The translations under genes were made by a program, and so were the position numbers. Shown one piece after another: positions 24,409 through 33,988 of a stretch of 64,000 nucleotides of DNA. Origin of the DNA: Deltaproteobacteria bacterium (lineage in GTDB: Bacteria; Desulfobacterota; DSM-4660; Desulfatiglandales; Desulfatiglandaceae); assembly GCA_021737785.1 (NCBI GenBank), contig JAIPDI010000012.1, positions 1 through 64,000 on the forward strand, in the 5' to 3' direction. The notes below the pieces were generated by a model. It was not told the DNA's origin. It saw only the letters and a program-made list of their open reading frames with translations, and ran no database searches. Each line of letters opens with the position of its first letter. Position 1 is the stretch's first letter.

Positions 24409-25575
24409 ATGAAAAAGTTTTTTATAGCAGTCTCAGTTCTGATGGCGCTGACGTTTTTTGCAGGTCCATCTAACGCCCTGATCGGCGTCGAAGACCCTGT
24501 CCAGGGGAATGCCTTCCGGGTCCCCTTTATCGTGGGCATGGTGGGCGGCGTGGATACGGCCGTTATCTACCAGGAAACATCGACCAATGCAGCCCTGTTC
24601 GGTACAGGCCTGGCGGCCACACCACAACGGGGCATCCTGTCCTGGATTATCTGGAGCCCTCAATCGGTGCATGTGGGAGACGGGACAAGGGTCTTCACCA
24701 GGGGTGATGTGGATGCCATGAGCCTGCGGGATATGATCACCAATTTCGTGGGTGCCGGCGGCCAGGCCGCCCTCGAGATCGACCTCGACGGCGACGGCGT
24801 CAATGACCACTATGCCGGATATATGACCGCCACCGAGGTCAGCACGCTGGTGGGCAACCCGGGGATCAACAACCTTCTGGCCTATGTTCAGTTCATCGAC
24901 CTGGCCAACGGGCAGGCAGCAGGGACCCTGGCCACCATGTACGAACTGGCCAATGTAGTAGGCGGTTTTACGGGCGGCGGATATCTTATAGATCAGGTCT
25001 CTGTCTCTTCTGCCGGCGGTTTTCCCAACGCGGTCAATTTTGATGATTCGGCCATCAATGGCGTGACCGGCGGTACCTGGGAGGTCATGTCGCCGAACGC
25101 CTATGTGGTCAGTTACTGGAGAGAGCGTGCGATGGCCATATTGCCGCCGACATTCATTCGCTTCACCCCCCGATGGTACCTGCACGACGCCACGGGTGAA
25201 AGCTATGTCATGATCTACAAGAGCGTAAACCATGCCCCGGCCGTTGTGAACGTCAGGTTCTGGGATAACAATGAATTCAGCCTCTCAGGGGCCATCGACC
25301 TGCCCAACGAGATGAATATCATCAATATGCGGCTTGAGCTGCCGGCAGCGTTCTTTGCCGCCTACCCGGCAGCGGGCTGGATCGACATCCGTAACCCCGA
25401 CATCCTCGGTGCACAGCTGAGATGGCCTGCTACCGCGGCAAATCCGCTGGTCAGAGGCTTGCCAAACTGGGCTCCGATCGAGTGGACCTGCTGGGTCTGG
25501 AATGTGGCCAGCTCACCCGCTGCAGGACTCAACTGGTCGGCATTGTGGGTTGACAAGGAAGTGGGGACAATGTAA
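24409..25575 (+). CDS. Secreted protein of unknown function
   Basis: 388 residues with a clear signal peptide (MKKFFIAVSVLMALTFFAG, cleavage near SNA24). The mature protein is rich in Ala, Gly, Val, Trp and aromatic residues, with no repeats or cysteine clusters beyond a single WTCW; one acidic EIDLDGDGVND motif near residue 125 resembles a calcium loop. Strong AGGAGG ribosome site, own promoter upstream (24216-24245) and a strong terminator downstream suggest high, separate expression, as for a major surface or periplasmic protein. I do not recognise a family. Confidence 0.85.
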   Translation: MKKFFIAVSVLMALTFFAGPSNALIGVEDPVQGNAFRVPFIVGMVGGVDTAVIYQETSTNAALFGTGLAATPQRGILSWIIWSPQSVHVGDGTRVFTRGDVDAMSLRDMITNFVGAGGQAALEIDLDGDGVNDHYAGYMTATEVSTLVGNPGINNLLAYVQFIDLANGQAAGTLATMYELANVVGGFTGGGYLIDQVSVSSAGGFPNAVNFDDSAINGVTGGTWEVMSPNAYVVSYWRERAMAILPPTFIRFTPRWYLHDATGESYVMIYKSVNHAPAVVNVRFWDNNEFSLSGAIDLPNEMNIINMRLELPAAFFAAYPAAGWIDIRNPDILGAQLRWPATAANPLVRGLPNWAPIEWTCWVWNVASSPAAGLNWSALWVDKEVGTM

Positions 25576-25641
25576 CGTAGGTTTATGAGGATAGCGCCCT
25601 GATTGATGTGCGGGGTCAGGGTCGCTTTCAAGGGAAAACAA

Positions 25642-25680
25642 AAAAGCGGGTCTAATCAGTATACAGACCCGCTTTTTTTG
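25642..25680 (+). terminator. Rho-independent terminator
   Basis: Stem AAAAGCGGGTCT / AGACCCGCTTTT with an 11-nt loop, followed by a T run. Ends transcription of the secreted protein gene at 24409-25575; the near-palindrome also has an A run on the other side and may work both ways. Confidence 0.85.
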
Positions 25681-25827
25681 AAATTGGGTTTTTCAATGCT
25701 CCCGTCTCCCTGCAGAATGGAGGATCCGCAGCCGAACAAGGATGCCCCGGATTGCAGCGGACGCCCTTGCGGTTTTTCCGGCATTCAGGCGCCATCAAAC
25801 CTTCAAATGGATATACGGGTTGAACAG

Positions 25828-27105
25828 ATGACAATACGGGTAAACGTCTTGAAACTGGTTTTGATAATTGCCGTCTTTCTGATGGCCGGATGCGACAGGG
25901 GGAGCAGCGACCGGGTTCCTGAACCGGAGCAGCAAACGCCGCTGCGCTTTGTGGACGCGTCCAGGGGACTCCCTTCTACCGGGCTGTGGCGGGAAGGGAT
26001 CTGGTTCTTTGATATGAACGGCGACGGCCACATGGACATTGTGGCGCCGCCCCCCAGAAAGGCGTCGGAAAAATATAGCGGACCGATTGCATGGTACGGA
26101 AACGGGAAGGGTGAATGGGCTGAAACGCGGCTGGAGGTCCCTTCTGATGTCGGGTTCGATTATGGGGCCATTGTTGTCTCGGATTTTGATGGGGATGGGA
26201 TCCCCGATATTGCCCTCGCCATGCACATGATGGGGCTGAGGGTCCTCAAAGGGGTGGGGCAGGGAAAATATGTCGATTTTTCCGGGGGAGTGCCTCCGGC
26301 CGGCCAATTTTTATCGAGGGCCCTGGTTTCTGCTGATTTCAACAACGACGGCGCTCCTGACATCGCCGCCCTTTCCGAGGCCCAGTTTTCCATGGATAGT
26401 CCCAGGCCGAAGGGTATCTGGTCCTGCTACCGGTCGGACGAGGCGTGGCAATGCGGCCCCATCGAGGGCGAGGATGAGGGAGGCCTGGTGTTCCTCTTTG
26501 GCGATCAGATATTTACAGGGGATGTGAACGGCGACGGGAATCAGGACATCGCTGCTGCGTCTCTTGCCGTGCAAAACAATCGGATCGTCTGGCTGGGCGA
26601 CGGCAAGGGAGGATTCAGCCCCTTCACCGAAGGCCTGCCCCAGCACGTATACTACCTTGCGCTGGCCCTCGGGGATATGGATCACGATGGAAAGGATGAC
26701 CTTGTCGCCTCCATTTCCGGGATCGGCCAGGAGGGCTTTTTGGGTCTCAAGGCCTTTTTGAGCAGGCCTGATGGCTTTGTGGAGGTATCCGAGGGGCTGC
26801 CTGATGGGCTCTTTACCGCCCTTGGCACAGGTGATCTGGACGGAGACGGGGCCCTTGAGGTGGTTGCGGGAACCGCAGACGGGGGCCTGAGAGTGTTTTC
26901 GTGGAAAGACGGGACGTGGCATGAGATGGAGGCCAGCGGTCTTCCGAAAAATGGGCTGCAGAAGATCTACCGTATCTATTGCATGGACCTGAATAAGGAC
27001 GGGCTGAAAGATATCGCCATCAATTATGCGGGCAAAGAGACCTCCGGCGGGATTTCGGTTTTTTATAACAGTGGCACCGGCAAAAAACAGGAGGGTAAGG
27101 AATAA
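25828..27105 (+). CDS. Lipoprotein with FG-GAP/VCBS-type calcium-binding repeats
   Basis: N-terminal lipoprotein signal with lipobox LMAGC near residue 18-22. The mature part has about seven repeats, each with a D-x-N/D-x-D-G-x-x-D-I/L loop: DMNGDGHMDI, DFDGDGIPDI, DFNNDGAPDI, DVNGDGNQDI, DMDHDGKDDL, DLDGDGALEV, DLNKDGLKDI. Together they predict an integrin-like beta-propeller that binds calcium. ATG 25828 chosen since it leads straight into the signal; ATG 25807 is possible. Stop overlaps the next start by one base (TAATG), suggesting an operon with the small lipoprotein gene. Confidence 0.85.
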   Translation: MTIRVNVLKLVLIIAVFLMAGCDRGSSDRVPEPEQQTPLRFVDASRGLPSTGLWREGIWFFDMNGDGHMDIVAPPPRKASEKYSGPIAWYGNGKGEWAETRLEVPSDVGFDYGAIVVSDFDGDGIPDIALAMHMMGLRVLKGVGQGKYVDFSGGVPPAGQFLSRALVSADFNNDGAPDIAALSEAQFSMDSPRPKGIWSCYRSDEAWQCGPIEGEDEGGLVFLFGDQIFTGDVNGDGNQDIAAASLAVQNNRIVWLGDGKGGFSPFTEGLPQHVYYLALALGDMDHDGKDDLVASISGIGQEGFLGLKAFLSRPDGFVEVSEGLPDGLFTALGTGDLDGDGALEVVAGTADGGLRVFSWKDGTWHEMEASGLPKNGLQKIYRIYCMDLNKDGLKDIAINYAGKETSGGISVFYNSGTGKKQEGKE

Positions 27106-27599
27106 TGGCTTCCTGTGCAGATAAATTATGGAGAGGGGCAAGGGGGAGGATAGGAAGCGTTTTATTTGTTTTCGGCATGATGGCATGCCTCACGGCCGCG
27201 GTCGGGTGTGACAATCAGAAAGAGATGAGCGATCCCAGGGGGACCCTTGAGCAGCTGGCTGCCGAATACTGGAACAAGAGGCTGATCGACCAGGACTATG
27301 AGGCCACCTATGAGATGGAGCTGGAAAATGGGTCCCTCCCATTTGAGGAATATAGGGAACGTATATATAATGCAGGGAACATCCAGTATGTTTCCCTCAA
27401 GGTAAAAGAGGTTGCGGTCGACAAGGACAGGGGGCTGGTGGATCTCACGGTACAATGGAAACTATCCCCGTATCAAAAGACCTTCGAGGCCCCATTGCGG
27501 GATGCATGGATCATCCAGAAGAACCAATGGAAGCATGTGCTTCCAGAGAAACGAACCGGGTTGCCCGCGTCGTTGCCCGAGCTTCAGAAAGTGCCTTGA
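27105..27599 (+). CDS. Small lipoprotein of unknown function
   Basis: 164 residues. Hydrophobic segment about 15-34 ends in a lipobox-like AAVGC35. The remainder looks like one small alpha+beta domain (GTLEQLAAEYWNKRLIDQDY…YEMELENGSLPFEEYRER), similar in outline to NTF2-like or SH3-type accessory domains; I would not name it more precisely. Translationally coupled to the FG-GAP lipoprotein. Confidence 0.75.
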   Translation: MASCADKLWRGARGRIGSVLFVFGMMACLTAAVGCDNQKEMSDPRGTLEQLAAEYWNKRLIDQDYEATYEMELENGSLPFEEYRERIYNAGNIQYVSLKVKEVAVDKDRGLVDLTVQWKLSPYQKTFEAPLRDAWIIQKNQWKHVLPEKRTGLPASLPELQKVP

Positions 27600-27638
27600 G
27601 CCTTAATGTAAATTTTGTTTTATCAATTTTGATGCATT

Positions 27639-27755
27639 CGTAAAAAGTCGTCACCCCGTTGAAAAACGGGGTCCAGAGGTTTTGTAACTGATTGAATATG
27701 CTGGATTCCGGCTTTCGCCGGAATGACGAAAAATGACATTTCCTGACTTTTTACG
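27639..27755. repeat. 117-bp element with 11-bp perfect terminal inverted repeats
   Basis: Ends are exact reverse complements (CGTAAAAAGTC 27639-27649 and 27745-27755). It holds two internal hairpins: CCCCGTT…AACGGGG (about 27654-27671) and ATTCCGGC…GCCGGAAT (about 27705-27723). No gene inside. Resembles dispersed REP/MITE-type intergenic repeats of many proteobacteria. It lies between convergent genes and may act as terminator. Confidence 0.7.
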
Positions 27756-27789
27756 GGACCATCAATTTTCAATTCTTGAATATTCAATT

Positions 27790-27818
27790 GTGCCTGAACG
27801 AGGTTTTCGTTCAGGCAC
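27790..27818. repeat. Solo hairpin of the 153-bp MITE terminal repeat
   Basis: 12-bp perfect stem (27790-27801 with 27807-27818), loop of 5. Its arm GTGCCTGAACGA is the terminal sequence of the elements at 6328-6480 and 30308-30459. It starts just after the stop of the minus-strand methyltransferase gene and may terminate it. Confidence 0.75.
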
Positions 27819-27820
27819 TG

Positions 27821-29062
27821 CTAAGCAATCCGTTTGACGGCCCTGATGATAAACTCATTGGTCCTGAGGGATCTCTCATCTCCATAGCCGCCGGTACACA
27901 TCTCTCGGATAAAGCGCTCGCCTTCAGGGGTGGGCGGGATCTGCTCTCTTTGGAAGACCTCGATGGTAAACCCCGCGTGTTGCAGGGCATCGCGAATGGA
28001 CGTTTCGGTGAACCATCTCAGGTGGCCGATACATATCAGGCCTAAGGGAACATACTGAAAATCCCCCCTGAGGAGCGCCTTGACCATGGACCAGTGCCCT
28101 GCGTTGGGAATGCTGAGGATGAGGTATCCGTTGTCTTTCAGGAGATTGCTGAGGGTTTTCAGGAGCCCCCAGGGGTCTTGGAGGTGTTCCAGGAGATCCC
28201 CGCAGTTGATCAGGTCAAAAGGACCGCGTATGCCTGCCTCTTCTATCGGGGAGTTAATGATCTCATCATAATACCCAACAGCAGCCTCTGCCAGGATAGG
28301 GTTCAGTTCCACGCCGGTCAGAATGATCTCCGGTCGTTCCTGTCTCAGCGCCTTCCCATACCCCCCCTTTGCGCATCCGATGTCGAGGATGCATTTCACG
28401 CCTTCGGGAACCAGGCCGACCAGGTCGATCCGCTCGGTTTCAAATCCCTTTGTGAAACCGGAATGGACCAGGGCGCCCGGGGCCACTGCTATCGGGTCGC
28501 TTCCAGTGTTCAGAATGACATTTGAGAGTTGAGCGTAAACGGTCCGCGAAGGAATCTCAGTCAATATGCGCGTTCTGAACAGGATGCAGGCAGGGTCCAG
28601 GGATTCAACGGCAATGGCCTTGTGCCCATTGTCGAGGGCCAGAATGTCTGCCACCTCCAAATAGGTTTGAATGTCAACGTAAGCCGCCGGGAGAGACGCT
28701 TGTTGATGGGGGAAGGGGGTTTGATTGTACACCGGACCGCACACGCAATAGCCCTTTTCAAGGCATCTTTCCAGGATTTCTATTGTGGATGCCGACACCA
28801 CGATTTCCGGCTGGGTCACAAGGAGGGCCACATCCCCTTGAATCCGTGGAAGGATGTCTCCAATGGCGGCATCATTGCTGCACTCCACCCACAGGCGGGC
28901 CTGTCCGGACCCTGTACAGAGTTGACGGCTCAGGCGGCGGCAGAAATCATAGGAGAACCGGGTCTCTGCAATATCCGGGGCAGCCAGTTTCGGCCATAGG
29001 ATGGTGAGAGAGGAAGTCATGGGGGGAGTATACGGAAAAAGCGGATGGTCGTCAATGGCCAT
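27821..29062 (-). CDS. Class I methyltransferase with N-terminal glycosyltransferase-associated region
   Basis: 413 residues. The C-terminal half is a type-11 methyltransferase: motif I ILDIGCAKGGYGKAL near 236-250, acidic VELNP, then DLINCGDLLEHLQDPWGLL and an SIPNAGHW segment. The N-terminal 200 residues are not a methyltransferase; they resemble the GT-A-like or regulatory parts often joined to methyltransferases in glycan loci, but I cannot assign them. ATG 29020 is an alternative start. Overlaps the upstream GT4 gene by 11 nt, so both are co-transcribed on the minus strand. Confidence 0.8.
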   Translation of the reverse strand: MAIDDHPLFPYTPPMTSSLTILWPKLAAPDIAETRFSYDFCRRLSRQLCTGSGQARLWVECSNDAAIGDILPRIQGDVALLVTQPEIVVSASTIEILERCLEKGYCVCGPVYNQTPFPHQQASLPAAYVDIQTYLEVADILALDNGHKAIAVESLDPACILFRTRILTEIPSRTVYAQLSNVILNTGSDPIAVAPGALVHSGFTKGFETERIDLVGLVPEGVKCILDIGCAKGGYGKALRQERPEIILTGVELNPILAEAAVGYYDEIINSPIEEAGIRGPFDLINCGDLLEHLQDPWGLLKTLSNLLKDNGYLILSIPNAGHWSMVKALLRGDFQYVPLGLICIGHLRWFTETSIRDALQHAGFTIEVFQREQIPPTPEGERFIREMCTGGYGDERSLRTNEFIIRAVKRIA

Positions 29063-30065
29063 GCAGCAGTGCTTTGGTGAAGACCGTCACCAGCTTGTCG
29101 GCCACGTCCCCGGTGCGGAACCGTACTGCCTCGATGGGGCCCATGGCCGAGAGTCGGGCGCGCCGCGGACCGTCCGCCAGCAGGCGGGAGAGCATCCAAG
29201 CAAGGGCTTCGGCGTCGCCGACAGGGTAGTATTCGGCTACGTCACGGGCGATGTGCCGGTGGGCGGGGGTGTCTGAAAGGATGGCGGGAAGTCCCGAAGA
29301 AAGGGCTTCCAATACAGGCAGGCCGAATCCTTCTTCCGGATGAGAAGGGCCGATAAAAAGATCGGAAGCGTGGTACATTTCTCCCATCTCGGAAGGCGTC
29401 AGGCGAAGGCGGTAGGCGTCCGGCATGAGAATGGCGGCTTCTTCCGGCGATATGGGCCAGGTAGAGATCCGGTGCAGATGGAACATGATTCCGGAGCGGC
29501 GCAGCCCGGCGAGCGCCTCCAGTGTTTCGCGTATCCCTTTGACATCGGCCTCAAAGATCCCTATTAAAAGCACTCTGGGCGGGAACCGGTCAAAACGTCT
29601 CATTGGATCGGGGGGAAATTCCTCAGGACTAAATGTCTGCCCCACGTACGTAACAGGGGTGTACCCCACGGCCGCCAGACGTCTGGCCATGTGGGGGGAG
29701 ACGGCGAGTTTATGCGTCGCCTCGCTATAGGCTGATTCAATATCCCTTCGCTTTGGCGTGTAAAATGAAAAGTCTGCTTCATACCCCTGACAGAGATGGA
29801 AAACCGGACCGCTGAAATCGGCCACCGCGGCAGCAACCGTGGTCCAGAAGGTTGCCACACGGATATCCGTACGGGCCAGGGCCTTTGACCTGTGGAATGG
29901 GGCCGTCTCCCACCTTGCCTTTCGAAGGGGGAACCAGTCCGGCTGCGGTTCAGGACAGACCAGCGTGACGTCACATCCCAAATCGGCCAAGGCTTCCGCC
30001 TGCTGGAAAATGACACGCTGCCCACCGGAAATATCGCTGGATGCCACTAGATAGGCGATTCTCAC
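29052..30065 (-). CDS. GT4 family glycosyltransferase
   Basis: GT-B transferase of about 337 residues. N-terminal Rossmann half begins VRIAYLVASSDISGGQRVIFQQ, with the Gly-rich acceptor loop. The C-terminal half has the donor-binding LFIGPSHPEEGFGLPVLEAL with the E-x7-E-like pattern of the family. GTG 30065 is chosen: AGAGAGG lies six bases upstream and the protein starts at the family's first strand. A longer frame to 30161 encodes an atypical N-terminus. Confidence 0.85.
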   Translation of the reverse strand: MRIAYLVASSDISGGQRVIFQQAEALADLGCDVTLVCPEPQPDWFPLRKARWETAPFHRSKALARTDIRVATFWTTVAAAVADFSGPVFHLCQGYEADFSFYTPKRRDIESAYSEATHKLAVSPHMARRLAAVGYTPVTYVGQTFSPEEFPPDPMRRFDRFPPRVLLIGIFEADVKGIRETLEALAGLRRSGIMFHLHRISTWPISPEEAAILMPDAYRLRLTPSEMGEMYHASDLFIGPSHPEEGFGLPVLEALSSGLPAILSDTPAHRHIARDVAEYYPVGDAEALAWMLSRLLADGPRRARLSAMGPIEAVRFRTGDVADKLVTVFTKALLHGH

Positions 30066-30611
30066 ACATGCCTCTCTGGAAATTCTGAACAGGTCCGCAT
30101 CTCCATGAATGATCTCTTCTCGACTATTCTTTTCATAGGAGGACCGATTTGTCAACCTCACGAGAAAATGTCAGGATAGAAGGTTATGGGATCGCGCTGT
30201 AGTGATCGCAGGGAAGTGTCGGGTGTTCGGGCATCCCTGATCCGGCACCCATTATGTCACAGCGTTGATAAGCGGAAATTTTCTTTACGAAAAGGACTGT
30301 TTAAAGATATATAGTGCCTGAACCAAAACCCCTTTCAGGCACAATTGCGAATTGAGGAATTGCGAATTCCGAATTGATGGAATAGAGTCGAAATTAATAA
30401 AACCAAGTTTTCGATTCCACCCTTTTTGGATTTCCGGGTTTTCGTTCAGGCACAATATAGAAGCCGTGTACTTTCGGAAACAGCCCGGACGAGGGCGTAT
30501 GCAGCGATGAGGCTTGGCAGTGGTGCGGGCGAATTCATGAACATTGAAAGAAGACCGGCTATGGGAAAGAGGCCTTCCCGGCCATGGGCACGGTTGCGGC
30601 GTTTTCCCAGG
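30066..30611. other. Intergenic region holding the second MITE copy
   Basis: 546 nt between two minus-strand genes. Apart from the 152-bp element at 30308-30459 I see no gene; frames here do not resemble known families. Promoter elements for the GT4 gene should lie in 30080-30300 but no strong match is seen. Confidence 0.5.
30308..30459. mobile_element. 152-bp miniature inverted-repeat element, copy 2
   Basis: Nearly identical to 6328-6480 through the whole interior, with a few substitutions only. Ends TATATAGTGCCTGAAC and its near-complement at about 30437-30459. The high similarity between copies 24 kb apart indicates recent spread. No reading frame of its own. Confidence 0.8.
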
Positions 30612-32249
30612 TCAACCCCGTCCCACTTCAAAGACGATGATGTCGTCATCTTCAAAGAATGGCCTTCCGAACCGGGCGCGGTATTGTTCGATACAACCGG
30701 ATATATCCCGGGGGAGGTAGTCAGGCAAGCGGCCGTGAATCTCATTTTCCATCTGTTTATGAAAAACGACGAAATCGATACCCCGTGCTGATAACGCATT
30801 GACATTTTTAAGATCCACGATCGTCTTGAATCTTGCCGCGTGTCCGAGGATCGGAAGCTCATTTTTCCCTTCCTGGCCACACAAATTGCCTGTTAACCCC
30901 ATTACAACGTTTTGGCGATGAATTTTCTGATAAAGCGCCAGATGATCCGCCTGCCAATGGAATGGGGCTTCGGCAATGGTCAGGCTTGCCGGCGGATGCG
31001 CAGCCATGCTCACATAGAACCGGGGCATCTTTTTCAAGACCTGGCGATACCCTTTACCCTTCAAGGCATGCAAGAGCATTACCAGGGAGGTTGCATTGTT
31101 GGGGCTGTAGGTTGCGGAGGGCGCAGGTCCTCCCAAGAAGAGAACCGCGCAAAGGGCTGCGGCGAGAACCGGGCGCATCCATTTCATGAGCGAACCGCCA
31201 AGAACCGTGAGGACGGCCTCAACACCGGCCGCTGCAAAAATCAATAGCGCAGGCAATATCAGCAGCACATACCTGGCAAAGATAATCGGAACGGTGGATC
31301 CGAGAGGCCTCAGGATAAGGAGGGTGATAGGCTGGATAAGGGAAAGCGTAAGCAGATAGATGGCAAAGCGTCGTTTTTCTCGGTACGTCTTGATCAGACC
31401 GGCAATTATGAATATGAGAAGTATTATTGCAAGCAGGGGCGATTCCATGCCGCTCAAAATCCTGAATGCGTCTATGAGATTGGAAGGGCTTATCATGGGA
31501 TAACCGGCCTTGCTTGAAATGGCCGCAAAATCGAAATAGAGGGGAGGACCCACCAATAGCAACATGGACGACAGGGTGAGACACCCCAGAAAGAGTAGCC
31601 TTTTGATAGAACGCGATATTTGAAAATGAGGTGAAAGGAAAGACAAGGCAAAAAAGAAGGGAAAGGGGGCAAGAACCCACGGGAGGGTGACCAAGAGCAA
31701 ATAGCCAGTGGCAGCGGCAAGTATTACGTACAGGACCATCCGACGCCAGTCCGGGCGCATCCACCATCTATAGAAGAGGATGACTGCAGAAAAACCGCAA
31801 AGGACCGCAATGGAATAGGGCCTGGCGATGCGGCTGTAAAAGATGAGCGGCGGCGACAAGGCCAGCAGCCACGCAAACAGATTTGACGTGAAACGACCCG
31901 CAAACCCGCGGACCAGCAGAGGGAAGATTAAGATGATTAATATCCCGGCCAGGGCAAAAGGCATTCGGATGATATACTCATCGAGCCCAATCCAGTCAGA
32001 AGCGAGTTTATAATAGAGAGTTATTGGAATTGAGTGATCGGATATCCCGAAACTGGATGCGATTTGGAAGTAACTGAGATTGGGTGCTGCGATGATCCCA
32101 TGCCATTCGTCCCCGAAAAGGATCTGTTTCGGAAGTTGATAGAGCCGCAACCCTGTGCCGAAGATCACAGCGCCGACCAACGCCCATTCATGATATAGCG
32201 TTTGAACAAAGGTGCTGCGTCGCGACGAATCGGAGTTCTTGGAGCGCAT
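30612..32249 (-). CDS. GT-C (dolichyl-phosphate-mannose/ArnT-like, GT39-type) membrane glycosyltransferase
   Basis: 545 residues with about ten predicted membrane spans and an acidic first loop (QILFGDEWHG near 43-52) typical of GT-C enzymes that use polyprenyl-phosphate sugars. FYSRIARPYSIAVL near 138-151 is also characteristic. The C-terminal 140 residues are soluble and periplasmic, ending in the FFEDDDIIVFE region. Probably transfers a sugar from undecaprenyl phosphate to a glycan or lipid in the periplasm. The substrate is unknown. Confidence 0.82.
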   Translation of the reverse strand: MRSKNSDSSRRSTFVQTLYHEWALVGAVIFGTGLRLYQLPKQILFGDEWHGIIAAPNLSYFQIASSFGISDHSIPITLYYKLASDWIGLDEYIIRMPFALAGILIILIFPLLVRGFAGRFTSNLFAWLLALSPPLIFYSRIARPYSIAVLCGFSAVILFYRWWMRPDWRRMVLYVILAAATGYLLLVTLPWVLAPFPFFFALSFLSPHFQISRSIKRLLFLGCLTLSSMLLLVGPPLYFDFAAISSKAGYPMISPSNLIDAFRILSGMESPLLAIILLIFIIAGLIKTYREKRRFAIYLLTLSLIQPITLLILRPLGSTVPIIFARYVLLILPALLIFAAAGVEAVLTVLGGSLMKWMRPVLAAALCAVLFLGGPAPSATYSPNNATSLVMLLHALKGKGYRQVLKKMPRFYVSMAAHPPASLTIAEAPFHWQADHLALYQKIHRQNVVMGLTGNLCGQEGKNELPILGHAARFKTIVDLKNVNALSARGIDFVVFHKQMENEIHGRLPDYLPRDISGCIEQYRARFGRPFFEDDDIIVFEVGRG

Positions 32250-32630
32250 GTTTTTGTAAGCGACTTTTGGCCTTGCGGTGAAGAAAACTCGTGTTGGAAT
32301 GCTGATGGTTATCCAATCGAACAGACTTCAGGGGGTTCACCAGGGTGTCTCAGATGTGAGAGGCCTCCATCCGTGGTTCAACACCAGGGATTTCCTGTCG
32401 TTTTGAAAGCATAGGAAAAGAAGCGTGCAATGTCAAGATCAACGCGCCGGTTTCGGAACCCATGCGTACTGCCCACTCAAAGATGCATGTGAACTGCGCT
32501 GCAGGACATTAATCATGTTCCGCCATGCATGTGGCAAGACCGTTTGATCATGTGTTGAAATAGAGGCCGGAGTATAGGCGGGTTTTGGATGGGTCGTAGG
32601 GAGACTTGAAGGCGTTCCCGAATTGTCATT
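32250..32630. other. Divergent intergenic region
   Basis: 381 nt between the minus-strand GT-C gene and the plus-strand GT2 gene. It must contain promoters for both directions. I see no strong sigma70 box pair, repeat or gene. Confidence 0.4.
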
Positions 32631-33818
32631 ATGAAAAATGGCGTAAGCGTAATCATCCCAACCTTTAATGGGGGTCAGATCTTTTCCGAATGCCTGGAAA
32701 TGATCGGCCGGCAGGTGTATGACGGCCCGATTCAATTGATTGTTGTGGATTCGGGCTCTACGGATGGAACCATTGAGGCGGCAAAAAGGGCGGGAGCCCT
32801 TGTCAGGAAGATAGATAAAGGGGCGTTTCATCACGCCCGGACAAGAAACCTGGCGGTTTCCCTCGCAGCCTTCGACAAGGTCATTTTTATGGTCCAGGAT
32901 GCGGTTCCCTGTTCCGACAGGTGGCTTTCGGGGATGGTGCGCGGGTTGGAGGAAGATGGGGCGGCAGCAGCCTTTGCAGCCCACGTCCCCCATGCGGAGG
33001 CCACCCCTTACGCACGGTTTGAAATCGAATCCATCGCGGCCGCCAGGCGTGACGCATCTGCCGCGGAGGAGGTTCGATCTTTTGAATCCTTTCAACAAAT
33101 GCCGTACGAGAGGGCATACAGGAGTGTGGGGCTGGACAATGTGTGCGCTGTTTACCGAAAAGAACTTCTCGAAAGTACCCCTTTTCCTGATGTGGATTTT
33201 GCCGAGGATCTGGCCTGGGCGGTCAAAATCGCCCTTCTGGGACATCGGATAGTCTATTTGCCCCATATCCAGATCCGCCATTCCCACAATCGATCCCCGG
33301 AGTACGCATTCCGCCGTCAGATTGTCAACTCATACTGGGTGGCCGGAATTATGAGGCGGACCATGGAAGACCTTTCCGATCTGTCGCTCACGGATCTGAT
33401 GTCCGTGGCCCTGTCAATGCGTTCCTTTCTCCTTCGCATGATAAAAGAAGGGCGGTACGGTTTGAAGGGTCTTGAAGGAGAGGTCCTGTTTATGGACCGC
33501 TTGTTGAAACATTATCCCCTCATGCACAGGATAGGGATGAGGGCCGGCGACCTTTTTTTTTCAAGGCATTCGGGACGCGCTTCTTCAGGCGCCAAAAGGA
33601 TGGCTCAACAGGCCGAGGCGGATATGGCATGCCAGTTGGGAATGATTATGAACGGGTATCCCCCGAAAGACCGGGACGAATGGGTCCGGACCGTGGAACA
33701 GGTCGCGGCGAATATACTGGGAAGGATCCATGGAGAGGTCTATGCCGCCGGTGTGCTTAAGGGCCGGGTGTCTCGGCGGTTGGACGAGTTCATCAGGCCG
33801 TTTTTCTCCGGGGTGTGA
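32631..33818 (+). CDS. GT2 family glycosyltransferase, rhamnosyltransferase-like
   Basis: 395 residues. GT-A core: VSVIIPTFNGG (about 5-15), VVDSGSTDGT (about 39-48), FHHARTRNLAV (about 66-76) and the donor-site FMVQDAVP (about 85-92), a variant seen in rhamnosyltransferases. A late DFAEDLAWAVKIALLG is the catalytic-base region. The C-terminal 150 residues are alpha-helical and probably membrane-associated. Starts a plus-strand glycan block. Confidence 0.88.
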   Translation: MKNGVSVIIPTFNGGQIFSECLEMIGRQVYDGPIQLIVVDSGSTDGTIEAAKRAGALVRKIDKGAFHHARTRNLAVSLAAFDKVIFMVQDAVPCSDRWLSGMVRGLEEDGAAAAFAAHVPHAEATPYARFEIESIAAARRDASAAEEVRSFESFQQMPYERAYRSVGLDNVCAVYRKELLESTPFPDVDFAEDLAWAVKIALLGHRIVYLPHIQIRHSHNRSPEYAFRRQIVNSYWVAGIMRRTMEDLSDLSLTDLMSVALSMRSFLLRMIKEGRYGLKGLEGEVLFMDRLLKHYPLMHRIGMRAGDLFFSRHSGRASSGAKRMAQQAEADMACQLGMIMNGYPPKDRDEWVRTVEQVAANILGRIHGEVYAAGVLKGRVSRRLDEFIRPFFSGV

Positions 33819-33988
33819 CGGCCATGCCGGGCCTGGGCCTGCGCGTCGGAATTTCCACGGCTGAATGAAATCATCGTATTTGTCATTTGACGTATGCCGT
33901 CCAATCACGACCTGGTGTAACCAATTGTGAGCGAAGCGAACGAAGCTCGATCCTTTTTGCCTTCAGAAGAAAAGGGGGTTCTGGGTTC

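Noticed and set aside
25603-25827. N-terminal extension of the FG-GAP lipoprotein
   Set aside because: It passes through the terminator at 25642-25680; the lipoprotein signal starts at 25828.
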